In this document: in pieces, positions 34,540-46,407 of the stretch
Numbering within the stretch: position 1 is the stretch's first letter
Layout of the letters: each line of letters begins with the position of its first letter
Notes under the pieces: generated by a model
Database searches by the model: none
Told to the model about the DNA's origin: nothing
Seen by the model: the letters and a program-made list of their open reading frames with translations, nothing else
From: Hydractinia symbiolongicarpus
Taxonomy: Eukaryota > Cnidaria > Hydrozoa > Anthoathecata > Hydractiniidae
NCBI RefSeq assembly: GCF_029227915.1
Contig: NC_079875.1
Location: 30,024,501 to 30,088,500 of the forward strand
DNA length: 64,000 bases
Direction: 5' to 3'
Position numbers and translations under genes: made by a program

Positions 34540-36299
34540 TAAAAACTTGGCCAGAAATCACATAATTACGTCATGGACAAAAAGTAGTGATTGAATATGA
34601 AAATTCAGACTTCATACTTTAAAATTTAATATTCGAAATCTGGATTCACCGGTGCCGTTTGAGTAATTTTAACATTAATGTACCTTAGAGGCAGCATTTC
34701 TGCCCGACAAAAGGGTTGCACTTTGACAATCAGGGTTATTTTTCTATTTTTCACGGTTAAAGAGATATTTTTCAATCATTTTTGATGGTTAAATTATTTT
34801 TTAATATCATCGCCTCACTATCCCATAAAAACATTAATTTAAAAAAAATGTCAAGTGAACATGTTGTTAACTAATGTCAGGTAGGTGTATCAAAAGTGGG
34901 CCGATTTCAATGCGTATTTAGAGCGTTTATATGGCCCGAAAAAATAATTTGTTCACTCTAATTTTTGGCATAGGTATGCGTCAGACATTATAGAATCGAT
35001 ATGAAAATTCTCTTTTAGTGTATCCAAGTGCACACTGAGAATTTAGAGTTTAATCAAGAGCTTGTAAAAAAGCAACATTGCAGCAAATCTGCCCGTTCTG
35101 TTATATGCACGAATTCCAAAAAAAATCGGAAATGTTAAAAAAATCTACAAAAGTTAATTTTTGCAAATATTATCCGTTGAACCCTTTTTCCCCATGTGTA
35201 CTTTAACTTTGCCAAATAGCTTAAAGACTTGTAGGACTTTAACAAAGTTTTACAAATGAGGCAGATTTGCTGCACTTAATATCACTCAAGTTTCGGATAT
35301 TTGCAAAAAAAAAAAGAATGCTAAACATGTTTTTAGCAGATTTAAGTTATAATAATCAATAACAGAAGTCCGACGTTTAGAGACGGATGGTTTTTTTGTC
35401 AAAGATGTCTTTTCCTTGCACGAGGCAGGCAAGAGCCAGCGAAATATCTAGACACAAGTCGAAAATCATCGTGTTTATCTCCATCATCATTATTTCGTGA
35501 TTGTCCATAATGCTTTAAAAGATCAACGATTCAAAACATATCCCCACCCCTGGATTTTTGTCCGTAATTTTTTATTGTCCAGCACGATTGACTTTAAACT
35601 TGCCGTAGAGTTTTAACTCACATGAGGTTGACAATAAATGACACCAACAGTCAACTAAGCTTTTTGTTGCAAAAGCAACGGCAGTGAAAAACCTATATCT
35701 TTCTAATTTTGGTAACAATGGTTACAATTTTGATGACTTTACCACTAAATGATCTTTGTATATTATTGATTTTAATTCTCGACATTTTTACGCCCTTTAA
35801 CGCCCGAACTGCATTATAACGCCACGAGGGAGGTAAAATTGTGCTTTTGGCTATTTTTTAGGATTTGCAATGCTATATAGCAAAGGTAATTTGAATTTCT
35901 TTATGTCTCAAATGTGCATATGCATACATTTTCGATAGGGACATTTTGATGCAAAACAACTGTATTTAAAAAAAGCCTGAAAATAAGTTGAAAACTTGAT
36001 TAATCATTGTTTATAGAAGTAATTTGACACACGTGGAACCTTTAAGGTTAAAAAGTGTTCATTGCGACAAGTGGTAGTAGTATATATTTGCCGACAACAG
36101 ACAAAAAATGCAGTCATATAAGTGTTAACAATATGGCAGGTGCAAGCAGAAGACATATTTTGTGTTATCATCAAGCCTCTTAAAGCGAGCAAAATTTATT
36201 TAATATCTATGGTCTATATTAACAAAAAGAGCAAAGCAGAAAAATAAGGATAAAGCCATTTTGAATTAGCAAAGGCGCCAATACACTAAAATCAGCAAG
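34540..36299. other. Non-coding stretch
   Basis: No gene was supported. The left border of P-like copy A should lie near 36100-36300, but no good terminal inverted repeat was found. CAGTCATATAAG at about 36112 is only a weak match to the TIR. Confidence 0.4.
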
Positions 36300-37497
36300 A
36301 TGGCTGCCGCAGCCGAAGATTACTTTGGAGATGAAGATTTGGATGCTATTTTGTTGATAGTTGAGGAGAATATTCTCGAAAATAATACAGATTTTACTGG
36401 AGAGTTCGAGGGAATAGTTGATTAAATCAATGATGAGGTTCCTGCCGCGGGATTTCAGTGTTCTGAGTGCGAAAAAGTATGCAAAAGTCAACGTGGTTTA
36501 ACCAGACATCGTAATGTAAAACACGCACCCACAAATACTGATTCTGCCATTGCTTCGACATCACAAAATGTGAAAAAGACCCCTAAAGAGTTGCTACATC
36601 CTCTATACTTCAAGAAATATGTAAACGCTAGTGCATTGAAGCTAGCAAAGGATGAATGTTACTCTGAGAAAACACGTGAAGAATTTGATGGCTACACAGT
36701 GACACTTGATGAGGCAAATGCATCATATGCTTATGTTCGTGATGTAGTTGGTCAATTCAAGGGAAATGCTGAGAAATTTTATCCAAAATTATACAAATGT
36801 ATATCAGCAGATGAAGTCATCTTTCAGAAATTATCACGGAAATGTTCAGTTCTACTTGGTTGTGAGGTAGCAAATCATGTCTTGGCTCATATCACAGGTT
36901 CTATTGTGAACGAAAACACCGTTGAATTTCCGAAACCATGTTACAGTGCCAAGGAAATCAATATCATAAAATATTTGAGTGGTTATGTCTTTTCCACAAT
37001 GTACAGGCGATTGAGACGTTCAAAAGCTACACAGTATGTTGGGTGTTCAATGTTTGAACATACTTATAGTTGGCAGGCAATCGGCCGATGAAAGTTGCGA
37101 AAGTGATGTCCTAATAAAAGCTAAGGATAGAGGCGGTCTATCGAGTGTTACCCCAGAAGTTCATGCAATATTTACCGAAGTCGAAACATCATTTCGCGAA
37201 TCAACAGCTAATTTTGGTAGACAAATAGACAGCAAAAAAATGGTATCAAAACTTATGGAAAATTCATACATTTTGTGTAATTTCAATAAATTGAGAAATA
37301 TTTCTGCTGAAAAAGTTGAAAAAGAAATAGCGTTGAATTTGTTGGATCACTTGATAACACTTTACATCCGTGTGCGAACGTTTTCTTTGGTGAAAGATAA
37401 AATTGAACTACATAAAATTGCCTCGAAAAAAAAAAAGACCAGATCACTTCGAACCGAGATAAAAAAATCATCTGTATCACTGGACAAAGGTCATTGA
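36300..37497 (+). pseudogene. C2H2 zinc-finger accessory gene of P-like copy A
   Basis: ATG 36300 begins an acidic leader (MAAAAEDYFGDEDL). A TAA at 36423 interrupts the frame, which then continues with one C2H2 finger (FQCSECEKVCKSQRGLTRH). A frameshift near 37036-37080 moves to the next frame, which carries KAKDRGGLSSV and ends ...FSLVKDKIELHK...SLRTEIKKSS. The layout, including the KVRTFS/VRTFS-K-D motif near the end, follows the intact gene of copy B (55561-56772). The finger suggests DNA binding; its exact role in transposition is unknown. Confidence 0.7.
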
Positions 37498-37671
37498 ACC
37501 TCTTATACAAACTAATTAAAATAAAGGCAAATAAAATTTTTTGAAAAAATACGTACCTTGCAAAAATAGTTCACATTGCAGCAACTTCATGAGCAAGATT
37601 AATACCAAAAATATGTTTTTTCAAATGTGTGGCTATAAAAATAGCCGTTTAATTAGTTCGTTGTGTACAAG

Positions 37672-38952
37672 TTAGTTCTTTTTGTTTCTTTTACGGCATG
37701 GAACAGTCTCAACATCTATTGTAGCGAGTATAGGGTCATCATTGCGGCAGTTACCAGCTATCGGTCGAAATAATTTTGATGTACGAATTGTATTGTCGTT
37801 GTAACCAAAATCCCTAAGTGAAGGATTATCTTTACGGTGTCCAATTGACCGTTGCTGGCCAAAATAATTTTCAAGTGGATCTTGACAAAATCTTTCGGTA
37901 AATACATAAGGTACATTTTGAGATAACAAGTATTTTATGAGCTCAATACTGGAGTAAACGGTCAATTAAAGTCCCTCATAGGTTTGCCAAGAAATAAACA
38001 TATTCGCTCTAGCATTATCGGTATACTGAGCATCATTTCGGTCAGCGATAGAAATTTTCCAGTCGGTGAAGTATTTTAAGAAGGTATCAATCAACCACGT
38101 GAAACGTTCATCATCAAGGTTTTCATATGGTTTTAGAAATGGTTTTTGTTTTCTGACACATTCCACAGAATTTCTGACATTCATACAGTCAAAAAATTTG
38201 TCCAACATCCTGCAATATGTAGCCGTACTAATTGCATCCGGTGGACCGTATGTCTGTAAAGCTTGAAATACAGATTCGCTCAACACTTGAGCTGCAAGTC
38301 GCACATTCATGACTGAAGAGGGTGTCAAAGAAATGTGTTCATTTGTAATTTTTGGTACCAAGTGTAACCCACAATCTAAATCATCATGAAAAAGCTTTGA
38401 GATATGATTCCATGTCAAATAATGACCGTCATTCCACATACTGCGAGTAGCACGGCCGAATAACGAATTAAGTAAACAGTTCCGGGATGTCTTAATCAAG
38501 TGCGGCGGGTCAGATATAAAATAAATAAAACGTTTCTCTTCTGCCATTATGTTCAGTGTACGGTATGTAACATCAATGTCAGGATTAAAATCTTCAACTC
38601 GTTCCATGTGTTGATGCATTCGATACATAGTACGGTTTGGCGAGGCACCATCACTAGTCACTCCGACAACTTTCATACCAACATTGTCCTCTAAAATACC
38701 AACAGCTTTCCAATGTTTGTAGTACTCATCCTCCTTGAAATGACGTTGACAAATATGTAAATTACACTTTTCAATTTGACCACGAAGTGAATTATCGATC
38801 ACGCGATCTTTAGTAATAATTGAGATTAGTTTATCCCTCCAATTCTTGTCGAAATCGCTTTTTCCAGCTGGCCCTTTGAACAACGATAAACCCTTATACT
38901 CTGGTCGACGTGAGACTGAACAGCCGTAAATAGAACAATTAGCACCCGGCAT
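37672..38952 (-). pseudogene. THAP transposase of P-like copy A, core deleted
   Basis: The minus-strand frame starts best at the ATG at 38952 (MPGANCSIYGC), which opens a THAP C2CH zinc finger (Cys-x4-Cys, then ICQRHF). Directly after the finger the frame jumps to HWKAVGILEDN, which in copy B lies about 480 residues further on, so most of the middle, including the first catalytic Asp, has been lost in frame. TSDGASPNR and DPPHLIKTSRNCL follow. A single TAA near 37968 interrupts the frame; beyond it the C-terminal part (FCQDPLENYFGQQR) still reads on in the same frame to 37672. A DNA-binding but inactive product is conceivable. Confidence 0.7.
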
Positions 38953-39153
38953 AACAACTTTCAACATATCAAATAACAATTTCGAAGTAAATTTCCAAAA
39001 TAAAACCAATGTTAGCAAACAAAACTTTCGATTTCCCTAACGAACATGCTAGAAAACCGCCATTTTAGATTTTGATGCATTCGAGAGAATGGGCCCGAGT
39101 TTAGAAACGGCCACAAAACGATAGAACAATGGCCTATTGTTACTGTCCAGACT

Positions 39154-39175
39154 ATCTTTTTTTCTTATGACTATG
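39154..39175. repeat. Right terminal inverted repeat of P-like copy A
   Basis: 22 bp ending CTTATGACTATG, the same as the right TIR of copy B. Just inside lies AACAATGGCCTATTGTT (39125-39141), a near-palindrome. Confidence 0.8.
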
Positions 39176-40419
39176 ATTTTACACCGCCTACCAAATTTAA
39201 TTTTCAAAAACTTGATTATTCATACTATTTATGTCAGTAAATTACTACGAGCAACCTCCACCCGAGTTTATGGCTTACGTTGCTGTTGAAAAGTTTTCCA
39301 TATCCGCGAAATCAAATTTCCGACAAAATTTCTTTCGGTCAGGGGATAGTTAATTGAAAGAATTGGCGACCAAAAGTAGTTGAAAACACACTTGATCTCA
39401 CATAGTTTGTATTTAAAGTTTTTTGTCATACAACAGATATAAAATGTTACTAAAAATCCGTGGATATTTTATCATATAAAGGATTTTTCCAAGAAGTTTT
39501 ATAGGCCTAATTTTCAGAAAGAAATTCTCGAAACTATATTGTCAAGAACCGATTATTTCATAAGCATCTTATAAGGAATGAATAACAAATCGAAAAGGGT
39601 ACGCTTAACGTTATTTTGACATTTAGATTTTAACCCCTTCCTTCCTGCCCCAAACCTCAAAATCAAAAAATGTCATATTTGAGTAACGGTAATCTCTGAA
39701 ATTAAAATCGATTTGACATGCACTCCTGTGAGGCATGAAGACAACCAATGAGTTTAAAACTTTCTATTCTTAAAATGTCATGTCTCGCCGCATGTAATAT
39801 TTAAACGTCAAAGGATTGACCCCTCCCTCCCTAACGTCGGAATGACGTTTACAGTACACTTCTTGATTTGTGAGTTATCCCTATGCAGACTCGACTTGGA
39901 TGGAAATTTAACCACCAGGAAACTTCAACCATAAAGTTAAACTTTTGTATCTTGAGAGTATTTATATCTGGAAGAAAAAATAAGATAAGAGCGCAAAACT
40001 TTGGTGGAGTTCCAATTAAACGAATTTGGTCAAATCGATCAATCTTAACCAACAGCTTCCACTTTGCATTCAATTGAATTAAGTTACTAGTCCTCAGGAT
40101 CCTGCTAATCATTACTTATTTAATTAACCCTAGAAATTAGAAATCTTTGATAATAAGTAGCAATTTGTGACACATTTTTTTTGATTTTGTTTCACAACTT
40201 TTTAAACGCTCATCTTTTATGTCTTCGTTATAAGAAGTTTTGGGGATATTAAAAACGAAACATATACAAAAGTTCTCTGTTCTCAAATATTTCGATCGAG
40301 AGGTATTAAAAACAAAATTGGTTTAAATTTATCCTGCTTTTGAAATTAAAGATAGTAATATCAATCTTACACCGTAATATCAGTCTTTCCTAGACTTTTT
40401 TACGTCATCAAAAAGCATA
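39176..40419. other. Non-coding stretch
   Basis: No gene could be supported. Confidence 0.4.
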
Positions 40420-40565
40420 CCGTATTTCCTCCAATAAGCGCCGCCCTCTAATAAGCGCCGCACCTAAAATTCGAATTTCGAAATAAGCGCCGCCCTCTAA
40501 TAAGCGCCGCACCCTCAAATGCGGCGCTTATTAGAAAATCAAGAGAAAATGAGATTTCAATGCTT

Positions 40566-41009
40566 TTATTCGAACTCTATAGTCTTCTTATTGCAATATT
40601 CATTTACATTAAGTTCTAAATAGCTAAATTTACATTTCTTCTTATTAAGTTCCTCATAAAGAATGTTTGCAATTTTACTGTTGGTTGAACAGCAAAGAAA
40701 CTTGGCAGGGACGACCAAGCCAAGCTCTCGTTTCCTTTTTCCCGTTACTTTTGCGATCATCGTGTTGTTTTTATCAGATTTCAAAAATTGTTTCGTTAGT
40801 TTGGATAGTTCAATGGGTAAATGTCCGACTAAAAACTCATCATCCTTTTCTCCCAGATCGTCTGAATCTATTTCGACAACTTCTTTATTGACCTCTTTTG
40901 GGGGTGCAAAGCGGGAATGTAATGCTCTAAACGAAGAATACAAATCTAAATGTATTATCGCTTCATCTTCAAATGCTTGGATGAATGAGGAATTGACATT
41001 AGAATACAT
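40566..41009 (-). CDS. Opposite-strand open frame inside the pogo-like element
   Basis: 147 codons. From about residue 37 on it looks like real protein: an acidic stretch (VVEIDSDDLGEKDDEF), then GHLPIELSKLTKQFL, TGKRKRELGLVVPAKF and IANILYEELNKKK. Its first residues overlap, antisense, the start of the DDE segment. A similar ELS...FL...GLVVPA pattern occurs, from memory, in cnidarian proteins linked to mobile elements; this was not checked. Function is unknown. It may be a captured fragment. Confidence 0.4.
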   Translation of the reverse strand: MYSNVNSSFIQAFEDEAIIHLDLYSSFRALHSRFAPPKEVNKEVVEIDSDDLGEKDDEFLVGHLPIELSKLTKQFLKSDKNNTMIAKVTGKRKRELGLVVPAKFLCCSTNSKIANILYEELNKKKCKFSYLELNVNEYCNKKTIEFE

Positions 41010-41592
41010 TAAAACAGTTATTGGTAAATTTTCTTTTCAAAAGCGATTGTTAGCTTGGGATTCCTTTGAATGCCACATGATGCAAACAATCAAGCAACGT
41101 TTGAAAAGTTTCAATGTTGATTCAGTTATCGTCCCCGGTGGTTGTACTCCGTATATTCAAGCCCCCGATGTTTCGTGGAATAAGCCATTCAAAGCTCATG
41201 TTACCGAAGCTTACGATACATGGCTTAGTGAAGGGATCCACGAATATACAAAAGCAGGTAATATGAAGCCACCTCCGCGAAGGAAAGTAATCGAGTGGAT
41301 CTTAGAAGGTTGGAAAAAGCTGTCAAGTGAGCTCATCGTGAAATCTTTTAAAACATGCGGTTTAAGCCTTCCAGTCGATGGTAGTGAAGATGACAAGATC
41401 CACTGTTTTAAAAAGGAGGGAGCTTGTCCTGATGGGGCATCACGGCTAAGAGAATCCCTGAATATCTTGCAAGAGGAAGAGAGTCAAATAAATCCTTTTG
41501 AGAACATAACAGATTCGGATGTTGAGGATGCATGCGGGCCGTTTCATTTGATTGACTCTGATCAAGAAAGCGACGAAGAAATTGATGTTTGA
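40896..41592 (+). pseudogene. Pogo-like DDE transposase, C-terminal half
   Basis: The protein-like part begins at about 40896 (FGGAKRECNALNEEYK) and runs to the TGA at 41590-41592; the open frame further upstream is antisense to the other gene and is not protein-like. NAWMNEELTLEYI, LAWDSFECHM (second catalytic Asp), PGGCTPYIQAPD (third Asp) and NKPFKAHV are those of the pogo/Tigger DDE domain. The DNA-binding half and the first catalytic Asp are missing. It ends in an acidic tail (SDQESDEEID). Confidence 0.75.
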
Positions 41593-41893
41593 AATTATCT
41601 TTGTTATATTTGATAGAAAGAGAACAGGAAAAGACACGATAATTCACCCGTTATTTCTTTCTCGTACGTTACTTACCCCTCTATAGAACCCCAAATCTAT
41701 CAAAAAAACTTTTACTAAGGATAGCATTCAACCAACGGATTGAATTTGAAGAATAGGCAAAAACTTCAGAAACTTGAAATCTGAAATTTCGAAATAAGCG
41801 CCGCCCTCTATTAAGCGCCGCCCTCTAATAAGCGCCGCACCTAAAATCACAAAAATTAAATAAGCGCCGCGGCGCTTATTAGAGGAAATACGG

Positions 41894-42299
41894 TATGTAC
41901 ATAATATAAAATAAACAACAAGCAATCAGAAGGCATTCGCCTTTTTTCTAGTGATTTAAGTGCAAGCTTTACTTAGAGATTTTTCCAGGATAAAAACTCT
42001 CCGATACCTCATAGCCAAATGAGGTTGGTTTCATTTACCTATTTTCCGAAAAGAAACCATATAGAAACGGCATATTTCTACGCTTAAAGTAAGGCAATCA
42101 CCTTATCATCTTTTACAACTTTTTAGGGGGTGTTCGGGTGAACTTTCTCTTTAACTTGTTACAGCTATAATGGTTAATCGACTTGTGAGAAGGGTGACAG
42201 TTGTTGCACGTGTTATAACGCTAAAACTGGAACTAGTGTGCCGCGTAACGGCACACGAATATTTCGTAACGAAAATAAACACGATAAACGTTCGAAATG
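41894..42299. other. Short non-coding stretch
   Basis: No gene was supported. Confidence 0.4.
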
Positions 42300-45090
42300 T
42301 TACATCTGGCAAATGCTTTTTCTTTTGGACGCTTCGTAATTAATCCTCGTTCTTAACTGTACAAGCATAGAGCCATCTAAGGACATTTTAATGAGATCAT
42401 CCGTCTTTGGCCCACTTTTGATTATGTGGCCACATCGCTGACGAATTTCCTCGATTTCTTCTTCTGAAAACATTTTTCGTCGGGCAATATTGCTGGATGC
42501 AACGACAGATGACTGAGACGCTGCTACATTGGTCTGCTACATAAAAAGTCACGTGTCCTGTGAAGTAATTATTGGAATAAAAATCCAATGAGGAGTGTAA
42601 TTTGCTGAAAAAAAAGCACTTACTTTGGAATGCACTGTGCAAAAGTAATTTGTGTAATCTGTGTAAATTTGTGTAATAAGTAATCTGTGAAATTACCAAA
42701 GGATACCTCCATTGCAAGGCAAGCTGAAAAAAAATAAAAATTATGAATATCCATCTATACTTATTCAATAAAATATAAACATGGAGTAATGTGCACCTCT
42801 TTTTCTTCCCTTTAAATTATATGCTTCATGTCTCTCACAGTAAACCTAGGTACATAAGTAAAACAAAGACTGTTTACAAATTTTAGTTGTTGTAAAAGCT
42901 TACATTTTAAAGACAATTAGGGTTTTCCTAAAAAACTACGAACACAATAAATTATGAGATTATATAATTTACAGAAACAATATTATACACATAACAATTT
43001 ATCTTAAGTAATTTTGAAAAACGAATTTCTAGATTGTTAATTCTGTAATGAAAATCATTTATTTTTAATTACCTTTCCAGAAAAAATATCCAAAATTTTT
43101 TTTCCTACATGGCGTATCATTTTCACTACTACATCTTCAGGAACATCTTTTAAATTTCTGAAACAAAACAAAAATAATGAAATTAAAATTAAGAGAACAA
43201 TTAGATGACAGTACAAGCTTAATAACCAAAAAAAAACTCACTGGAAAGACACCCAAGACAACTTTTCATCTTTCATCTCCAACTCAGTGTAATTCTAATA
43301 ATGGTGTAGAGAGATATTACTATGATTATCATACATCTGTAACGTAAAATGCTTATCAAATAATCTGCGGTATTTAAATATTAAATTCCCATAGTTATTT
43401 GGTAGTAGGTCTTGTACGCTGCATGCAAATTTTATTGTTTTGTTGTTATTATTAATAATATAAGCCAGACAGCATACGAAACAAAATGCAACAACCCCCC
43501 TTGAATATATTATACTTAACTATTGAATTTAGAAGCTGTTTTTTACTTTTGAAAAAACAATATGAAGACAAAGGCAAATAATAATACTTTGAATGCTTTT
43601 CTTTTTACAAATAATTTTATAGAAGAAAGTAAAGTTTCTTTCCAAAAATATGAACTAATTTTAATTAAAAATTTGAATACTCTAAGACGATGCAAAACAT
43701 ATTTGACCTGGTGTGGGACATTGAATTATTTAAAGTCTTGCTTTGTTTATACTCAACCTAGCTGCAGGTCACTGAGTATCAAAATCTCAACTAAATAATT
43801 CTGAATGTCTCATTAAACCTTGTTGAATGTCTGTTTAAATGTGTCACCATGCAAAAATTAAAAGTAGGTCAGATTTTTACCAATGCAGTTTTGTTTGCAT
43901 AAAAAAGATTGGGATTTTTCTGCAACCAGTCTTTTTCCTAGAAAGATACAAAGAATATGGAGAGTTACCTTAAATGTAAAGTTTAGACTTTCAGAATTTA
44001 AAGATTCTCACAGTCTATTCTTACTTCAGAAGTATCAACACCAGGCTCAATATCGACGTGCACTACACCATCACGACACGTCATTCTTTCTTTTAATTGA
44101 AAATCAATTTGATCTAAAGTATGGATTTTATCACTACAATACTTCATATACGGAATGTGCAGTGTTTTACACATGAGGAAACAAAAAGAATGTTAATATG
44201 AATATTTTATTCTCTTTTCCACTTTCAAATTACACTACACTTAATAATAACACTCTTCACCTTTTTGGATAGTATCTTTATTAGAAATGGACTCGTCTTT
44301 ATTCTTAAAAAAATAAAAGTATTTTAAATAACCAACAAGGTCAAATAAAAACAAAATTTTACAAGGTCAACTGTCCATACACATTTGCTGTAACTTATTG
44401 ACTGAATCATGCTCAAATTCATGGCAAATTTTCTTTTACGATCCTGAAATAAATAAAATAAACTCTTGTCAATAGATAAGCATGTATTTTAATTTTGATG
44501 TAAGGTAAACTAATTACCTTTCTCCAAGGTAAACCAGGTACACCATATGAATATCTTAGCTCAATCCCTGATGAGAGGTTGGTCAATGCAAACAAGCATA
44601 GGTGTAATTGCCCTTCAATTTGAACTGAACGCATAACACAGTTTTCATATGGAGATTCATTGACATATTTGCCAAGGCGATTGTCAAAAGTGGCATCAAT
44701 GCTAAATGCATTAAAAATAGTTTTAGTTGATTAATGTTTATACTGAAAAATATATTACGCTTTTTAAAATTTTCTTTAATTTTTATTATAAATAGCTGTT
44801 TTTAATTAGGGATGAAGAGCCATTGTAATATATGGATATGCCCGAAATATACCATTATTATATTATATTATATTATTAAAAATAAAAATCCATTTTAAAT
44901 ATTATCATTTTGATTAAGGCAAATGGTCACACGAATGTGCCATGACAAACATTGATCTATATTTACCAAATATCTTTGAAAAAGAAGAGATACGATCCTG
45001 CTGCTTCACTGTATGTTGTCATACGTTTTTCTCCCTCTGACTGAGTTATGCCAAATGGGTGGAATACAAGATGAACACTGGCAAAAGTCT
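42300..45090 (-). CDS. SET-domain lysine methyltransferase, KMT5A-like, multi-exon
   Basis: Exons readable on the minus strand: about 45085-44969 (ITQSEGEKR...GSYLFFFKDIW), 44702-44519 (SIDATFDNRLGKYVNES...ELRYSYGVPGLPWRK), about 44445-44400 (DRKRKFAMN), about 44306-44262 (KDESISNKD), about 44176-44012 (MKYCSDKIHTL...VDIEPGVDTSE), 43294-43244 (NYTELEMKDEKLSW), about 43160-43074 (LKDVPEDVVVKMIRHVGKK), about 42735-42706 and 42536-42300 (FSEEEIEEIRQRCGHII, ending KSICQM, stop at 42300). Most borders are GT-AG with matching phase; those at 44400-44180 are uncertain. The SET part resembles the gene at 5265-7433 and shares the TG|C intron position. The GFGVYA-encoding 5' exons were not found. The C-terminal EEEIEEI helix segment may be an extra domain. 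It is probably a host gene; the substrate is inferred only from KMT5A. Confidence 0.6.
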
Positions 45091-45578
45091 CTCAAAAATT
45101 AATCTCCACTTATAAATATATGGTCATTAATGGGCAAGCCAAATACAACATTGGTTAGGCCATTTAAAACTGTGCCTGCGGGGCGAGGATCAACTGGCGA
45201 TATAAAAAAAGGTGCTCTCCGGTTGCACCTTCTTGCCCCCATGAAATAGGCCTTCATCTAATTTTACTGTAGAAAAAACAAAACAAATCCATGGCCTGTA
45301 CCAGAATAGACAATCTTTATTGCTCACTATGGCTGACAAATTAAATAGGTTTATTAGCACTCTTTACGCAAACAAAAATTCCTTCTTATATGTTTGATAT
45401 TATTTAGGAACAGTGTACTAAGTTATGGTTTTGTATATATTTTTAATTAGTTGAGCCAAACATCATACTGTACAGATGCATGTTTTCTATGATTCAGGAA
45501 TGGTCCATACCAAGCCAAATTTAAATGATTTAAAGGATTTAAATGAATTGAGGGATTTGATTGATTTTACTAACTAGG

Positions 45579-45884
45579 TTCAGATTTCACTAAACATAGT
45601 TGAAAAAACATATAAAAATTCAAAAAAATTATTTAATACTAATAATGAAGAAACAGAAGATGAGACTATAGATTTAATAGAGGATGAAAGTGAGGTCGCA
45701 AAGACTTATGATAAAGAGAAAGTTTTTGAAATTAGGAGTAACAACGGCTTAACACTCATTCCTAAATATTGCAAAAGAAAAGCCATAAAAACAATAACTA
45801 ATAGAAAGTACAGAAATTTAACAGGAATGTCGAATGTCGTGACTATCTGTTCTAAGTCGATTTTACAACGATGTTAAAGCACAT
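45579..45884 (+). other. Open segment of unknown nature
   Basis: After an acceptor-like AACTAG, about 100 codons are open to a TAA at 45875-45884. The translation is acidic, then basic (NEETEDETIDLIEDESE ... IPKYCKRKAIKTITNRKYR). It has no ATG at its start and no recognised family. It may be an exon or a remnant of a mobile element. Confidence 0.25.
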
Positions 45885-46407
45885 GTTAGAAGTTTATGTA
45901 GTCTTGCTTTGAGCAGCAAAAGTTATGAATCACTTTTGTCAACTTTGGTTGTGGAAAAACTCCATCATATATAAAATTATTGGTACATACATTTATTTCC
46001 ATGTCGGAAGTTGTTTTGCTTGGTACCAGACCTGTAAAAAATAGTTTGCAATATATTCTTTGTTCTTAAGACTAGTCCAAAAACACCTCATAAAAGTTTC
46101 AAGCCAATAACCCATCTATATTATACCTGTAAACGTCTGTCTGTCACGCAAAATGAATAAATAAATAATTAATAAAATGAATGTATATACATACATTTAT
46201 TCGTAACGACAAAATAGCACAGTGCGGGAGCCATTGGACACATTGTCCAATTTGTATGCGTAACCTGCAAAATAATGAAATATAATATTAGTTAAATCTG
46301 CTCCTTTCAGGATTCTGAATATTATTGCTTAATTATTTATGCAGAATATAATGCAGATAAGTGATACTAGGTACATCTGTGAATGTTTATCAAATTAGCA
46401 TAGACAA
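45885..46407. other. Non-coding stretch
   Basis: No gene was supported. Confidence 0.35.

Larger units (their letters stand above)
36300..39175. mobile_element. P-like THAP transposon, copy A
   Basis: It has two convergent genes, as in copy B (55451-59758): a C2H2 zinc-finger gene on plus and a THAP transposase on minus. The right terminal repeat (39154-39175, ending CTTATGACTATG) is identical to that of copy B. The left terminal repeat was not found, so the left limit is the start of the plus-strand gene. Both genes are damaged. Confidence 0.75.
40420..41893. mobile_element. Pogo-like DNA transposon, 1474 bp, non-autonomous
   Basis: The termini are inverted: CCGTATTTCCTC at 40420 and GAGGAAATACGG at 41882-41893, followed inward by repeated AATAAGCGCCGC blocks in both orientations. 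TA flanks both ends (40418-40419 and 41894-41895), the target duplication of the Tc1/mariner/pogo group. Inside are the C-terminal half of a DDE transposase (plus strand) and a second open frame on the minus strand. The terminal sequence, read as protein (YRISSNKRRGAY), is a familiar by-product in invertebrate predicted proteins, so the family is probably widespread. Confidence 0.85.

Noticed and set aside
40663-40895. N-terminal 78 codons of the plus-strand frame in the pogo-like element
   Set aside because: They are antisense to the better-supported minus-strand frame and do not resemble a transposase N-terminus.
41728-41925. Open frame YRISSNKRRGAY... on the minus strand
   Set aside because: It is a translation of the terminal inverted repeat of the pogo-like element, not a gene.
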